Assembly (NCBI RefSeq): GCF_010120715.1
Contig: NZ_CP047591.1
Location: forward strand, 620,001-684,000
Direction: 5' to 3'
Source: Aminipila terrae
GTDB taxonomy: Bacteria; Bacillota; Clostridia; Peptostreptococcales; Anaerovoracaceae
Length of the DNA: 64,000 bases
Positions 53,953-62,564 of the stretch are shown piece after piece. The translations under genes and the position numbers were made by a program. Numbering within the stretch: position 1 is the stretch's first letter; each line of letters starts with the position of its first letter. Under the pieces are notes generated by a model that was given only the letters and a program-made list of their open reading frames with translations, made no database searches and was not told where the DNA came from.

Positions 53953-53958
53953 ATACAG

Positions 53959-53972
53959 TCCTTCAATCAGGA
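53959..53972. promoter_or_regulatory. Second, imperfect activator palindrome
   Basis: TCCTTCAATCAGGA repeats the TCCT / TCAGGA arms exactly 20 bases (two helical turns) after the first copy. This suits side-by-side binding of a dimeric activator. Confidence 0.5.
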
Positions 53973-54001
53973 CCTTATTCTTTGTTTTATTCTTTGTTTT
54001 G

Positions 54002-54023
54002 TTACTTTATTTGAATAAAGTAA
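54002..54023. repeat. 22-bp palindrome TTACTTTATT-TG-AATAAAGTAA
   Basis: Two perfect 10-base arms around TG lie between the enhancer-type sites and the sigma-54 promoter. It could be a binding site for a DNA-bending or regulatory protein. Confidence 0.35.
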
Positions 54024-54077
54024 TGTTACTTTATATATTTTATTGCAGTGACAGGCTTAGATATTTTCTTTCTAAAG

Positions 54078-54093
54078 TGGCACACATCTTGCA
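54078..54093 (+). promoter_or_regulatory. Sigma-54-type promoter of the SpmA/SpmB-like/LD-carboxypeptidase operon
   Basis: TGGCACACATCTTGCA matches TGGCAC-N5-TTGCW exactly, about 67 bases before the ATG at 54160. Confidence 0.85.
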
Positions 54094-54159
54094 TATTTAT
54101 TAAAGTATGAAAATTCGTTATATTAGTTTTTTCAATTTAATTAAAGGAGGTCATTTACT

Positions 54160-54828
54160 ATGATGAATTACATTTGGACTGGTCTTGTGGCCATCTCCAT
54201 TATCGCAGGAGTTGTCACTGGTAGTATCAGTGAAGTACAGGAAGCTTTATTTTCATTTGCCAATACGGCAGTTGAAATTGTCATCGGACTTATTGGAGTT
54301 ATGGTGTTTTTTACAGGCCTGATGTCAGTTATGCAGGAAGCTGGTCTTTGTGAAAAGCTGGGTAAGGTTTTAGGCCCTGTAATGACGAAGCTTTTCCCTG
54401 AAGTTCCAGCTAACCATCCAGCTATGACATCAATGGCACTTTATTTTGCAGCTAACATTTTAGGTATCGGTAATGCAGCAACGCCTTTTGGATTAAAAGC
54501 CATGGCAGATTTGCAAACATTAAACAAAACCAAACACATCGCCACGGATGCCCAGTGTATGCTTCTGGCAATAGCCACAACTTCTATAACGCTAATTCCT
54601 ATAACTGCGTTGGCATTACGTTCTGCAGTTCAGGTCCAGGGAGCTGCCGAAGTAGTTGGCCCTATTATGTTGGCAACGACCATCTCAACAGCTACGGGAA
54701 TTACCGCAACCCTTTTGTTAAAGAGAACAAAACGTTTTAAGCTTGACTGTATTATTGAAAGAGAAAAAGCTGCAGGTACACTTGAAATTAATGAACATTA
54801 TATTGGTAACGATCCAATTAAGCTATAA
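54160..54828 (+). CDS. SpmA-like nucleoside-recognition (Gate) domain membrane protein
   Basis: A 222-residue integral membrane protein of the spore maturation protein A family: GLVAISIIAGVVTGSISEVQEALFSFANTAVEIVIGLIGVMVFFTGL and the Gate motif ANILGIGNAATPFGLKAMADLQ. In Bacillus, SpmA and SpmB act in spore core dehydration. Here the pair stands behind a sigma-54 promoter with an LD-carboxypeptidase, so uptake or export of a muropeptide or amino acid is an alternative (inference). AAAGGAGGT ribosome site. Confidence 0.8.
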   Translation: MMNYIWTGLVAISIIAGVVTGSISEVQEALFSFANTAVEIVIGLIGVMVFFTGLMSVMQEAGLCEKLGKVLGPVMTKLFPEVPANHPAMTSMALYFAANILGIGNAATPFGLKAMADLQTLNKTKHIATDAQCMLLAIATTSITLIPITALALRSAVQVQGAAEVVGPIMLATTISTATGITATLLLKRTKRFKLDCIIEREKAAGTLEINEHYIGNDPIKL

Positions 54829-54858
54829 CATCAAATAGTATCAAGGAGGAAAATTCTT

Positions 54859-55392
54859 ATGACTGGAGTACTTAATACCATATCTACATATGCGATTCCA
54901 TTGGTTTTATTATTAATCCCAATATACGCTCTAAAAAAGGGCGTTAAGGTATATTCCGTTTTTACAGAAGGTGCCAAAGAGGGACTGAACGTAGCTATTA
55001 TGATTATCCCTTACTTAGTATGTATGCTTGCTGCTATAGGTATGTTCCGTGCATCTGGAGCTATGGACTGGCTGGCAGCTCTCATCAATCCAATAACTAG
55101 TTTAATTGGTCTGCCTGGTGAAGTTTTACCAATGGGGATTATGAGATCTTTCTCCGGAGGTGGTGCTGAAGGTATGATGAGTGACCTGTTAAAAACTTAC
55201 GGAACACAGAGCCAGATTGGAAGAATTGCTTCTGTGGCTCTTGGTTCAACTGAAACAACATTCTATATTATAGCTGTATACTTTGGTGCTGTAGGTATTA
55301 CAAACGTAAGACACTCCGTTATAGCAGGCCTTTTAGGAGATTTAGCATCTTTAATTGCTTCAGCTGTTATCGTAAATGTTATGTGGTACTAA
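54859..55392 (+). CDS. SpmB-like nucleoside-recognition (Gate) domain membrane protein
   Basis: A 177-residue partner of the preceding protein: LVLLLIPIYALKKGVKVYSVFTEGAKEGLNVAIMIIPYLVCMLAAIGMFRASGAMDWL and the Gate motif GEVLPMGIMRSFSGGGAEGMMSDLLKTYG. AAGGAGG ribosome site, 30 bases after the SpmA-like gene. Confidence 0.8.
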   Translation: MTGVLNTISTYAIPLVLLLIPIYALKKGVKVYSVFTEGAKEGLNVAIMIIPYLVCMLAAIGMFRASGAMDWLAALINPITSLIGLPGEVLPMGIMRSFSGGGAEGMMSDLLKTYGTQSQIGRIASVALGSTETTFYIIAVYFGAVGITNVRHSVIAGLLGDLASLIASAVIVNVMWY

Positions 55393-55448
55393 AAATAAAA
55401 ATTAAATTATATAATGTTTTATATAATTTTAAAGAAAGGAAATTTTAA

Positions 55449-56372
55449 ATGAAATATCCTGAAAAATTAGCACCCGGTGCCACTATCGGACTGGTCTGCA
55501 CCAGTTCTGCCATATCAAGGGAACGGGAAGCACAATGTACAGAGGCAATCAGACAGCTTGGCTATAAAGTCAAGACAGCAGATAATCTTTCACAAAACCT
55601 TGCAGGTTATATGGCTGGAGATGGAGAAACAAGAGCAACATGGATTAACTGTATGTTTGCTGACCCAGAGGTTGACGCAATTTTTTGTATAAGGGGGGGA
55701 GATGGAGGAAGCCGCACCATTGAATATCTCGACCTGAAAACCATAAAGGCTAATCCCAAAATCTTTGTAGGATATAGTGATGTTACAAGCTTCCATCTTA
55801 TTTTCAATCAGATATGTGGTTTTGTTACTTTTCATGGGCCTATGGTGTCTTCAAATATGGTGGATTCTTTTGATGATGAATCAAGAGCCAGTCTGTTTCA
55901 GGCATTAAATGCGGATGCTCCATATGAATTCAAGAACCCGGATGGATATGACTTGAAAGTCCTTCAGGAGGGGGAAGGAGAAGGTACTCTTGTAGGGGGC
56001 AATTTTGCACTTTTAGGAGCTTCCATGGGTACTCCTTATGAAGTAAATACCAAAGGTAAAATCCTTTTTATTGAAGAAATTGGTGAGACCATGAGCCGTA
56101 TCGACAGGCTGGTCTATCAGTTGAAAAACTCGTGTAAGTTAAAAGAGTGCGCGGGTATTTTACTGGGCCAGTTTACCCGTTGTCCCAATAAAGATATGCC
56201 TGAATATACGGAACTGAATATTTTCAAAGATGCTCTTGCCGATCTGAATATTCCCGTTATGTATAATATTCAGGCTGGACATGGGCAGCCTAATATGACC
56301 CTTCCCCTGGGTGCACATTGCATCATAAGTACTAAAACTAAAACCATATGTTTTGACCAAATAAAAAGATAA
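55449..56372 (+). CDS. LD-carboxypeptidase (S66 family, LdcA/MccF-like)
   Basis: A 307-residue serine peptidase. The nucleophile is Ser110 in FVGYSDVTSFH; GGNFALLGASMGTPYE, FIEEIGETMSRIDRLVYQLKNSC with the catalytic Glu, and AGHGQPNMTLPLG with the catalytic His follow. Family members release the terminal D-Ala from L-Ala-D-Glu-DAP-D-Ala tetrapeptide during peptidoglycan recycling. It is cytoplasmic and is the third gene of the sigma-54-controlled operon. Confidence 0.92.
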   Translation: MKYPEKLAPGATIGLVCTSSAISREREAQCTEAIRQLGYKVKTADNLSQNLAGYMAGDGETRATWINCMFADPEVDAIFCIRGGDGGSRTIEYLDLKTIKANPKIFVGYSDVTSFHLIFNQICGFVTFHGPMVSSNMVDSFDDESRASLFQALNADAPYEFKNPDGYDLKVLQEGEGEGTLVGGNFALLGASMGTPYEVNTKGKILFIEEIGETMSRIDRLVYQLKNSCKLKECAGILLGQFTRCPNKDMPEYTELNIFKDALADLNIPVMYNIQAGHGQPNMTLPLGAHCIISTKTKTICFDQIKR

Positions 56373-56445
56373 GATATACAAAAGAGGCATGTCAGTTTAA
56401 AAATTTTCTGGAATGCCTCTTTCTTATGTGCTATTCTATTTTTAA

Positions 56446-58287
56446 TTACTTTATTCCATAGCGTTTTAGCTTGTCATAAAAAACTGATTTGGATATGCCT
56501 AATTCCTCCATAATTTTTTGCTTGTCCCCGGAGTATTCCTTTAACGCATTTTTCAAGATTTCCTTTTCTGCCTGCTGCACTCTTTTCTTAAAATTCATTA
56601 CTGTCTGGGGCTGGATTTCCATGATATTTATATGTTCAGGATAAATAAGGTTAGAATCACATAGTGTGATTGCCCGTTCAATAACATTTTCCAGTTCCCG
56701 AACATTACCAGGCCAATTGTAATGCATTATTTTATTTAATGCCTGACCAGAAAATAATTTAGGTTCCAGGTTATATCTGTTGCAGATTTTGTTTAGAATT
56801 TTATTGATAAGAAGATATAAATCTGATTTTCTTTCTCTCAACGGAGGAACATGAATAGGAAATACATTAATTCTATAATACAAATCCTGTCTGAAAGTAC
56901 CATTAGCTACTGCCTTCTGCAAATTCTGATTTGTAGCTGTAATAATCCTGATATCTACATAAGTTGGTTTTGTGGCACCTACTCGGTAAATGACTTTATT
57001 CTGCATGACATAAAGAAGTTTGACCTGCATTTCCATGGGTAAATCGGCTATTTCATCCAGAAAAATAGTTCCTCCATTTGCCTGTTCAAAATAACCTGTT
57101 TTTCCTGAGGATAAAGCCCCAGTAAAGGCACCGCCTACATATCCAAACAGTTCACTCTCTATTAAGTTGGGTGCTATTGCGTTACAGTTTACCTCTACAA
57201 AAGGTGCTTTTTTATTGTACAGATGGTGTATTTCATATGCCAGCTGGGATTTGCCTGTACCACTTTCTCCAGTAATAAGAACATTAAACTTAGTTTTTGA
57301 TGATTTGTATGCTAAAAATTTTACTTCCTTCATAAGCATACTGTTTCCTACAAAATTTTCAAAAGCATCAGCTGATATGTCCATATATAATTTATTAAAA
57401 TTGTGACTTTTTTTCTCCATTTCCATGATAATTTCATTTCTGTCCTGAAGAAGTTCTTCCATTTTTGACAGATCTCTTATTTTTAACACAACGCCATCCA
57501 CTCCGTTCTCATTTCCTACAGGATAAATGGAACAACGAACCGGTCTTTTATTTAGTTCATAATCCGTACTGCATATTCCACCACTATTACCCACAAGAAT
57601 TTCATCTATTTCTTTAAATAAATCATTATATTCGAAGATGTCTTCAATGGTGGCTCCTATAACTTCCAGTTCATTTCCAGAGGTTCCCTTAGCCAGATAG
57701 TGTGCCCCCGTCAGAACTTCTTTTAAAGACTCTTTTCTTACTGTATATCCCTTTTCCTGAAAAAACTTAACCTGTCCCGTTTTACCATCCACAATGACCA
57801 TATGCCCCACGGAATTCAGATACATGATATCGTAATTTATATTATTTACGGTGATACGCATGAGACTTTCTTTAGCAAGAATCATTGCTGAAACAGAGAA
57901 CCCCAGATAAAGTTCACTCAATTCAAATTGTGGCGTTATGCTGTTTCCCCGTATGTATTTATAAACGGGCTTCATTTCAGAATTTTTATATACACCTATT
58001 GCCAGCAAAGCATCTCCTGTTTTTATATTTTTATCTTTGATATTGATCAGGGCCAAATCTTCAGGTTTTAAATCTCCATCATCATTCCCAATAAGATTAT
58101 CTGCAATGATGACAATATCACCATCTTCTACAGTGCCTGCAGGATGTGAAGCAGCATTTTTAAATATTACTCCTGTTATCTCTTTTGCTTTATGATTAAA
58201 TACCTGAAATCTTCTTTTTTTATCAATATAAATCATACCTTCATCAATACTATCAGCAATTTCGTGGAATATTTTTCTTCTCTTCAA
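56446..58287 (-). CDS. Sigma-54-dependent transcriptional activator with PAS domains
   Basis: A 613-residue enhancer-binding protein. An N-terminal PAS domain (~residues 10-50) and a second PAS-like region (~235-300) precede the AAA+ domain: Walker A GESGTGKS (~338-345), the sigma-54-contacting GAFTGA (~383), Walker B GGTIFLDEIADLP and the arginine finger region RQDLYYRINVFP. A Fis-type helix-turn-helix (KQKIMEELGISKSVFYDKLKRYGIK) ends it. TTG start after GGAGG. It most likely controls the sigma-54 promoters of this window through the TCCTGA-TT-TCAGGA sites. Confidence 0.9.
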   Translation of the reverse strand: MKRRKIFHEIADSIDEGMIYIDKKRRFQVFNHKAKEITGVIFKNAASHPAGTVEDGDIVIIADNLIGNDDGDLKPEDLALINIKDKNIKTGDALLAIGVYKNSEMKPVYKYIRGNSITPQFELSELYLGFSVSAMILAKESLMRITVNNINYDIMYLNSVGHMVIVDGKTGQVKFFQEKGYTVRKESLKEVLTGAHYLAKGTSGNELEVIGATIEDIFEYNDLFKEIDEILVGNSGGICSTDYELNKRPVRCSIYPVGNENGVDGVVLKIRDLSKMEELLQDRNEIIMEMEKKSHNFNKLYMDISADAFENFVGNSMLMKEVKFLAYKSSKTKFNVLITGESGTGKSQLAYEIHHLYNKKAPFVEVNCNAIAPNLIESELFGYVGGAFTGALSSGKTGYFEQANGGTIFLDEIADLPMEMQVKLLYVMQNKVIYRVGATKPTYVDIRIITATNQNLQKAVANGTFRQDLYYRINVFPIHVPPLRERKSDLYLLINKILNKICNRYNLEPKLFSGQALNKIMHYNWPGNVRELENVIERAITLCDSNLIYPEHINIMEIQPQTVMNFKKRVQQAEKEILKNALKEYSGDKQKIMEELGISKSVFYDKLKRYGIK

Positions 58288-58298
58288 TTTTACAACCT

Positions 58299-58336
58299 CC
58301 GTAGTCCTATACTAATATATTACCATAGGACTACGG
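58299..58336. promoter_or_regulatory. Inverted repeat overlapping the ribosome site of the sigma-54 activator gene
   Basis: CCGTAGTCCTAT (58299-58310) pairs with ATAGGACTACGG (58325-58336) around a 14-base loop in the 53-base gap between the ABC ATPase gene and the activator gene. On the minus strand the stem runs directly into AGG of the GGAGG ribosome site. It may be an operator, an attenuator or a translation-control hairpin. Confidence 0.55.
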
Positions 58337-58340
58337 AATA

Positions 58341-59062
58341 TTACAAAACTTTACTTAAAAACTCTTTAGTCCTTTGATTTTGTGTACGATTAAAAATTTG
58401 TTCCGGTGTACCCTGTTCCATGATTACTCCTTCATCCATAAATAATATCCGGTCTGCAACCTCTCTTGCAAATCCCATCTCGTGGGTTACGATGACCATA
58501 GTCATTCCCTTATCTGCCAACCCCCTCATAACTTCAAGAACTTCTCCCACCATTTCTGGATCAAGGGCTGATGTAGGCTCATCAAACAGCATTACTTCCG
58601 GATTCATGGCAAGAGCCCGGGCAATTGCCACACGCTGTTTCTGCCCTCCGGAAAGGGCACTGGGATAAACCTGGGCTTTATCGGCAAGACCTACTCTCAC
58701 AAGCAGTTCAGTGGCAGTTTTCTCTGCATCACTTTTAGCCATTCCCATCACATTTACAGGAGCTAGCGTAACATTCTCAATGGTCTTCATATGGGGAACA
58801 GATTAAAGTTCTGAAAAACCATTCCCAGCTTCTGACGCATTGCATTGAGATTTACTCCTCTTTTATTAATCTGCTGACCGTCTATATATATTTCCCCAGA
58901 TGTGGGTTCTTCCAGCAGGTTCAGGCATCTTAAGAAGGTACTTTTTCCAGAACCTGAAGGACCAATCACGCATACTACTTCACCTTCTTTTATTTTTACA
59001 TCTATATTTTTCAAAACCTGCAACGTTCCATAATTTTTAGTGAGATTATTAACTTCTATCAC
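58341..59062 (-). CDS. Polar amino acid ABC transporter ATP-binding protein, interrupted by a one-base frameshift
   Basis: The ATPase of a GlnQ/ArtP-type importer. The 5' frame has Walker A GPSGSGKST and Q-loop FQNFNLFP; the 3' frame continues HMKTIENVTLAPV, the signature LSGGQKQRVAIARAL, Walker B MLFDEPTSALDPE and the H-loop THEMGFAREVADR. One more C in the C4 tract (plus-strand G4 at 58793-58796) gives a 240-residue protein of normal size. GTG start at 59062, overlapping the permease gene. Confidence 0.9.
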
Positions 59063-59720
59063 TTTGTGCCATTCTCCTTTCCATATACACTACAATTCTT
59101 GAAAGAGGAATTGTAAGACTCAGATATACAAATGCTGTTCCCAGATAAGCCGGCCATGATTGAAATGTTACTGATGACCAAAGCGTACTTTTTCGGGTTA
59201 TTTCTGTAATGGTAATGACGGATAATACAGCTGTTTCTTTGATTAATGCTACAAATTCATTTCCCAAAGCTGGTAGGATAATTTTAAATGCCTGAGGAAT
59301 TATTACCAGCTTCATTGATTGGAAATGCGTCATTCCAAGAGATCTGGAAGCCTCCAGCTGACCCTTATCTACAGCCTGCAGTCCAGAACGAATGATTTCT
59401 GCCACATATGCAGAACTGTTAATTCCACATACAAGCATTCCGGCTATAATAGGATAGTCCCACCTAAACTGGATTCCATGATTCTGAAGGATCATGGGTA
59501 CACCATAGTACAAAATCAGTGCCTGTACAAGAAGAGGAGTTCCTCTCAGAAGTTCCACATACACTATTGCAGGCAGATTAATAATTTTATGTCTTGACAA
59601 TTTGCATAGTGCCACGAAAAGGCCAAGGGTTATACCGATTATTACCGCTACCAGTGTAATCTGCAACGTTGCCCCGATACCGCTATATGCCACTTTTATC
59701 CCCATTAAATAGTTATTCAA
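59049..59720 (-). CDS. Polar amino acid ABC transporter permease
   Basis: A 223-residue HisM/GlnP-type permease: GIGATLQITLVAVIIGITLGLFVALCKLS, VELLRGTPLLVQALILYYGVP, and the ATPase-docking loop AYVAEIIRSGLQAVDKGQLEASRSLGMTHFQSM. It has about five membrane helices. The start is TTG 59720 after AGGAGGAA. It overlaps the ATPase gene by 14 bases. Confidence 0.92.
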   Translation of the reverse strand: MNNYLMGIKVAYSGIGATLQITLVAVIIGITLGLFVALCKLSRHKIINLPAIVYVELLRGTPLLVQALILYYGVPMILQNHGIQFRWDYPIIAGMLVCGINSSAYVAEIIRSGLQAVDKGQLEASRSLGMTHFQSMKLVIIPQAFKIILPALGNEFVALIKETAVLSVITITEITRKSTLWSSVTFQSWPAYLGTAFVYLSLTIPLSRIVVYMERRMAQSDRS

Positions 59721-59791
59721 ATATAATTCCTCCTGTTATTTATTCCTATAATGAAAAGCAAGTTTGCCACTAAGACAAACCTGCTTACTCT

Positions 59792-60550
59792 TTAGTCAAA
59801 CCATTTACTATAAAGCTTATCGAATGTTCCGTTTTCTTTTATGTGTTTCATTCCTGTATTAATTTTATCCAGGAGTTCTTTATTTCCTTTTTTAACTGCT
59901 ATTCCATAAGATTCTGCATTTAAAACGTCACCTACAATTTCTACAGTTCCAGGTTTAGCAGTCATATAAGCTTTTGTTACCGGAAGATCATTGATCAGCG
60001 CATCAATGGTTCCATTCTGCAGGTCCATCATTGCAACATCTAATCCATCATATATTTTAGCTTCTTTTATTTTTCCAGCCTTTTTAAGTTCATTACACTT
60101 ATCTGCTCCGGTTGTTCCAATCTGTCCACCAACTTTCATATCTGGTGTTAAATCTTTAATGCCCTTTATGGTTTTATTTCCAGCTTTGACTGCAACCACA
60201 AGCCCTGAATCATAATACGTATCCGAAAAATCCACCTGTTTTCTTCTATCTTCACTTGCATTCATTCCTGATGCTATGATATCAATATTTCCTGATTGTA
60301 AAGCTGGTATTAAACCTCCAAAGGACAGGTTTGTCCATTCCAGTTTAAATCCCTGATCAGCTGCAATAGCTTCCATCATATCCACATCAAATCCAGTAAG
60401 TTCACCTGTTTTACTGTCGGTTGTATCAAATGGCGGAAAAGTAGGTTCCATAGCTACTTTATATGCCGATTGCTTCTGACCACATGCTGCAAATGAAAAG
60501 ACCATAACCATTATCAAAGCAGATACTGCAATTTTTTTCATATTTTTCAT
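59792..60550 (-). CDS. Polar amino acid ABC transporter substrate-binding lipoprotein
   Basis: A 252-residue lipoprotein with a lipobox FSFAAC near residue 23 and a periplasmic-binding-protein family 3 domain (YKVAMEPTFPPFDTTDSKTGELTGFDVDMMEAIA ... GGLIPALQSGNIDIIASGMNAS ... SYGIAVKKGNKELLDKIN). Start ATG 60550 after GGGAGGT. The promoter overlaps two ARG-box-like sites, so arginine, ornithine or lysine is the likely substrate. Confidence 0.92.
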   Translation of the reverse strand: MKNMKKIAVSALIMVMVFSFAACGQKQSAYKVAMEPTFPPFDTTDSKTGELTGFDVDMMEAIAADQGFKLEWTNLSFGGLIPALQSGNIDIIASGMNASEDRRKQVDFSDTYYDSGLVVAVKAGNKTIKGIKDLTPDMKVGGQIGTTGADKCNELKKAGKIKEAKIYDGLDVAMMDLQNGTIDALINDLPVTKAYMTAKPGTVEIVGDVLNAESYGIAVKKGNKELLDKINTGMKHIKENGTFDKLYSKWFD

Positions 60551-60598
60551 CTGACTACCTCCCTGTGTCAATTAAAATAAAATTTATATAGAGTATAT

Positions 60599-60633
60599 TG
60601 CATAATTATACATGTATAGTTATGCATGTTCAA
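60599..60633 (-). promoter_or_regulatory. Sigma-A promoter overlapped by two ARG-box-like sites
   Basis: On the minus strand TTGAAC (60633-60628) and TATAAT (60610-60605) are separated by exactly 17 bases. The same DNA (60599-60626) is a near-perfect 28-bp palindrome made of TGCATAATTATACA and TGTATAGTTATGCA, which resemble tandem ArgR operator boxes. ArgR bound there would block RNA polymerase. Confidence 0.7.
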
Positions 60634-60777
60634 GTGTTTTTTTGCGTATATCTAAAGTTGAAATTTTCTGAAAATATTCTATTTTCAAGGCATCTATCTC
60701 TGCACAAAAAAATAAAAGCATGTATAAACACACGCTTTTACTCTTTTTATTTAATAACCTACAAAAAAACTTGCATA

Positions 60778-61074
60778 CTATTTTAACGTTTTTAGTTCTT
60801 GTGGTTCAGTAAACTCTAAAGGATTCTGATCTATCCATCCCAAAGCTTCTCTGGCACATTCTTTATAAAGATCATGTTTGCCAAGTTTTGCCAGAGTACC
60901 TTCTTTTTTCGTGTTCTTTCCAAGTTCAGGAGCAAAGATTCTATAAATTGCTGCCTGGAATTTTTCATTAAGCTTAACAATCTCAATAACAGCTTCTTTG
61001 CCATTCTTCATGAGCACATTCACCGTACCGTCATCTAAGGTATCAAATTTTTCAATATTTTTATATTCCTTCAT
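60778..61074 (-). CDS. Conserved small protein of unknown function
   Basis: A 98-residue soluble protein: an N-terminal beta part (YKNIEKFDTLDDGTVNVLMKNGKEAVIEIVKLN) and a helical end (KLGKHDLYKECAREALGWIDQNPLEF). I do not recognise a family. ATG 61074 after AAGGAAG. It is a single gene. Confidence 0.65.
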   Translation of the reverse strand: MKEYKNIEKFDTLDDGTVNVLMKNGKEAVIEIVKLNEKFQAAIYRIFAPELGKNTKKEGTLAKLGKHDLYKECAREALGWIDQNPLEFTEPQELKTLK

Positions 61075-61192
61075 CCATATCACTTCCTTTCCCTTGTACT
61101 ATTCATTATATCACAATTTACAGAATTTTCAAGCTTTGCATTAAGGTAGAATATGCTGCTTATGTTTATAAAAGTTTCATCCATTCTATATT

Positions 61193-61242
61193 AAAAAAGA
61201 TCTTCCCAATAAAAGCTGTCTACCTTTAATTGAGAAGATCTT
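61193..61242 (-). terminator. Terminator of the polysaccharide deacetylase gene
   Basis: AAGATCTTC / GAAGATCTT closes a long loop and is followed on the minus strand by TTTTTT. Confidence 0.7.
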
Positions 61243-61252
61243 AATTTCCTAT

Positions 61253-61990
61253 TTATTGTTTACATTGTTTTCCTGCATGATCCATCTGGTAATTTTCATA
61301 GTAAATCAACTGCCCCACTGGAACAATCTTAAATCCTTGATCCTGCAGACTCTTTAAAACTAATGGCAGATACTCCCCTACATGTTCTGCATTATTGTGA
61401 AACAAAATGATATCTCCTGACTTCACATTTCTCGTCACTCTTTCTACAATCTGCTGTGTAGAAATGTCTTTCCAGTCCAGACTGTCAACAGACCACTGTA
61501 TTACTTTATATCCCTGACTTTCACATGTTTGTATAACATGATTATCATAAGCTCCATAAGGAGGTCTGAACAATATAGTTTTCTGCCCCGTAATTTTTTG
61601 GATTGCATCTGAGGTGTCTTTTAATTCGCTGGCAATCTTTTCCGAAGTCAGCCCAGTCATATCCGGATGAGTGGCAGAATGATTTCCTATCTCATGCCCT
61701 CGTTTCTGTATTTCCTCTACATCCTTGGGGTATTTCTCAGCCCAGAACTTAACAAGAAAAAAAGTCGCTTTGACTTTATACTTGTCAAGATTGTCTAGAA
61801 TCGCCATGGTTTTATCGTCACCCCATGCTGCATCAAAGCTGATAGCTACCTTCTTTTCAGCAGTCTGCACACTATATATAGGCAGTTTCCGATCCTGATT
61901 CATAACTGCACTAACATCAATTGCCTGATAAATCCATATGGCTGCGGCTATAACAATCAGCGCCGCAAATATTCTTGAAAGTATTTTCAT
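61253..61990 (-). CDS. Polysaccharide deacetylase (PdaB-like, CE4)
   Basis: A 245-residue membrane-anchored or secreted deacetylase. One N-terminal hydrophobic segment is followed by a NodB domain: VAISFDAAWGDDKT with the metal Asp, EIGNHSATHPDMTG with the His pair, FRPPYGAYDNHV and ILFHNNAEH. It resembles PdaB proteins of spore formers. It probably acts on wall or spore-cortex sugars. GGAGGAT ribosome site. Confidence 0.88.
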   Translation of the reverse strand: MKILSRIFAALIVIAAAIWIYQAIDVSAVMNQDRKLPIYSVQTAEKKVAISFDAAWGDDKTMAILDNLDKYKVKATFFLVKFWAEKYPKDVEEIQKRGHEIGNHSATHPDMTGLTSEKIASELKDTSDAIQKITGQKTILFRPPYGAYDNHVIQTCESQGYKVIQWSVDSLDWKDISTQQIVERVTRNVKSGDIILFHNNAEHVGEYLPLVLKSLQDQGFKIVPVGQLIYYENYQMDHAGKQCKQ

Positions 61991-62076
61991 TGACAGTATC
62001 CTCCGATTTAAAATCTGATACTACCATAATATGCAGACAAATATTAATTCATTCGATTTTATATTTAGTTTGCTAA

Positions 62077-62535
62077 CTATGCTAAATCCAATCTCATAAC
62101 TTCCGGATGACATTTTGTTCCAAACTGAGGACAAGTAAGGCAATCAAAAACTTTAGGCGCCTCCTCCTTGTCAATGGTGATAAATCCCTGTTTTCTAAAA
62201 AATTCAGGAGCTCTTGCTACCAGAAAAATTTTTTTGCCGCCCATATTTTGTACTTCTGCAATTGCTTTTTCTAAAATAATCCTGCCAACCTCCATCTTTC
62301 TGTACTCTGGTTCCACCGCAATCCCATCTATTACGAATTCACCTTTATACTTTGCCAGAGTCAGCCCTGCTATTAAATGCTCTTCTTTACCATGTGTTAT
62401 TTTCCAGTTTTTGACAACTCCCTCTGGCATTGGTTCACCTGAATCTAATTCCAGATCATTTTTAATATATAGCGTTTTTAATGCTTCATAGTCATTTGTC
62501 TGAGACATTTTTAATGTTATTCCATTTCCATGCAT
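62077..62535 (-). CDS. GNAT-family N-acetyltransferase
   Basis: A 152-residue acetyltransferase: KMSQTNDYEALKTLYI, then FVIDGIAVEPEYRKMEVGRIILEKAIAEVQNMGGKKIFLVARAPEFFRKQGF. The C-terminus has a CLTCPQFGTKCHPE cysteine motif, as in ArgA-like or metal-associated N-acetyltransferases of Clostridia. Substrate unknown. AAGGAGGT ribosome site. Confidence 0.8.
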   Translation of the reverse strand: MHGNGITLKMSQTNDYEALKTLYIKNDLELDSGEPMPEGVVKNWKITHGKEEHLIAGLTLAKYKGEFVIDGIAVEPEYRKMEVGRIILEKAIAEVQNMGGKKIFLVARAPEFFRKQGFITIDKEEAPKVFDCLTCPQFGTKCHPEVMRLDLA

Positions 62536-62564
62536 GACATTATACCTCCTTATATAAATATTTA

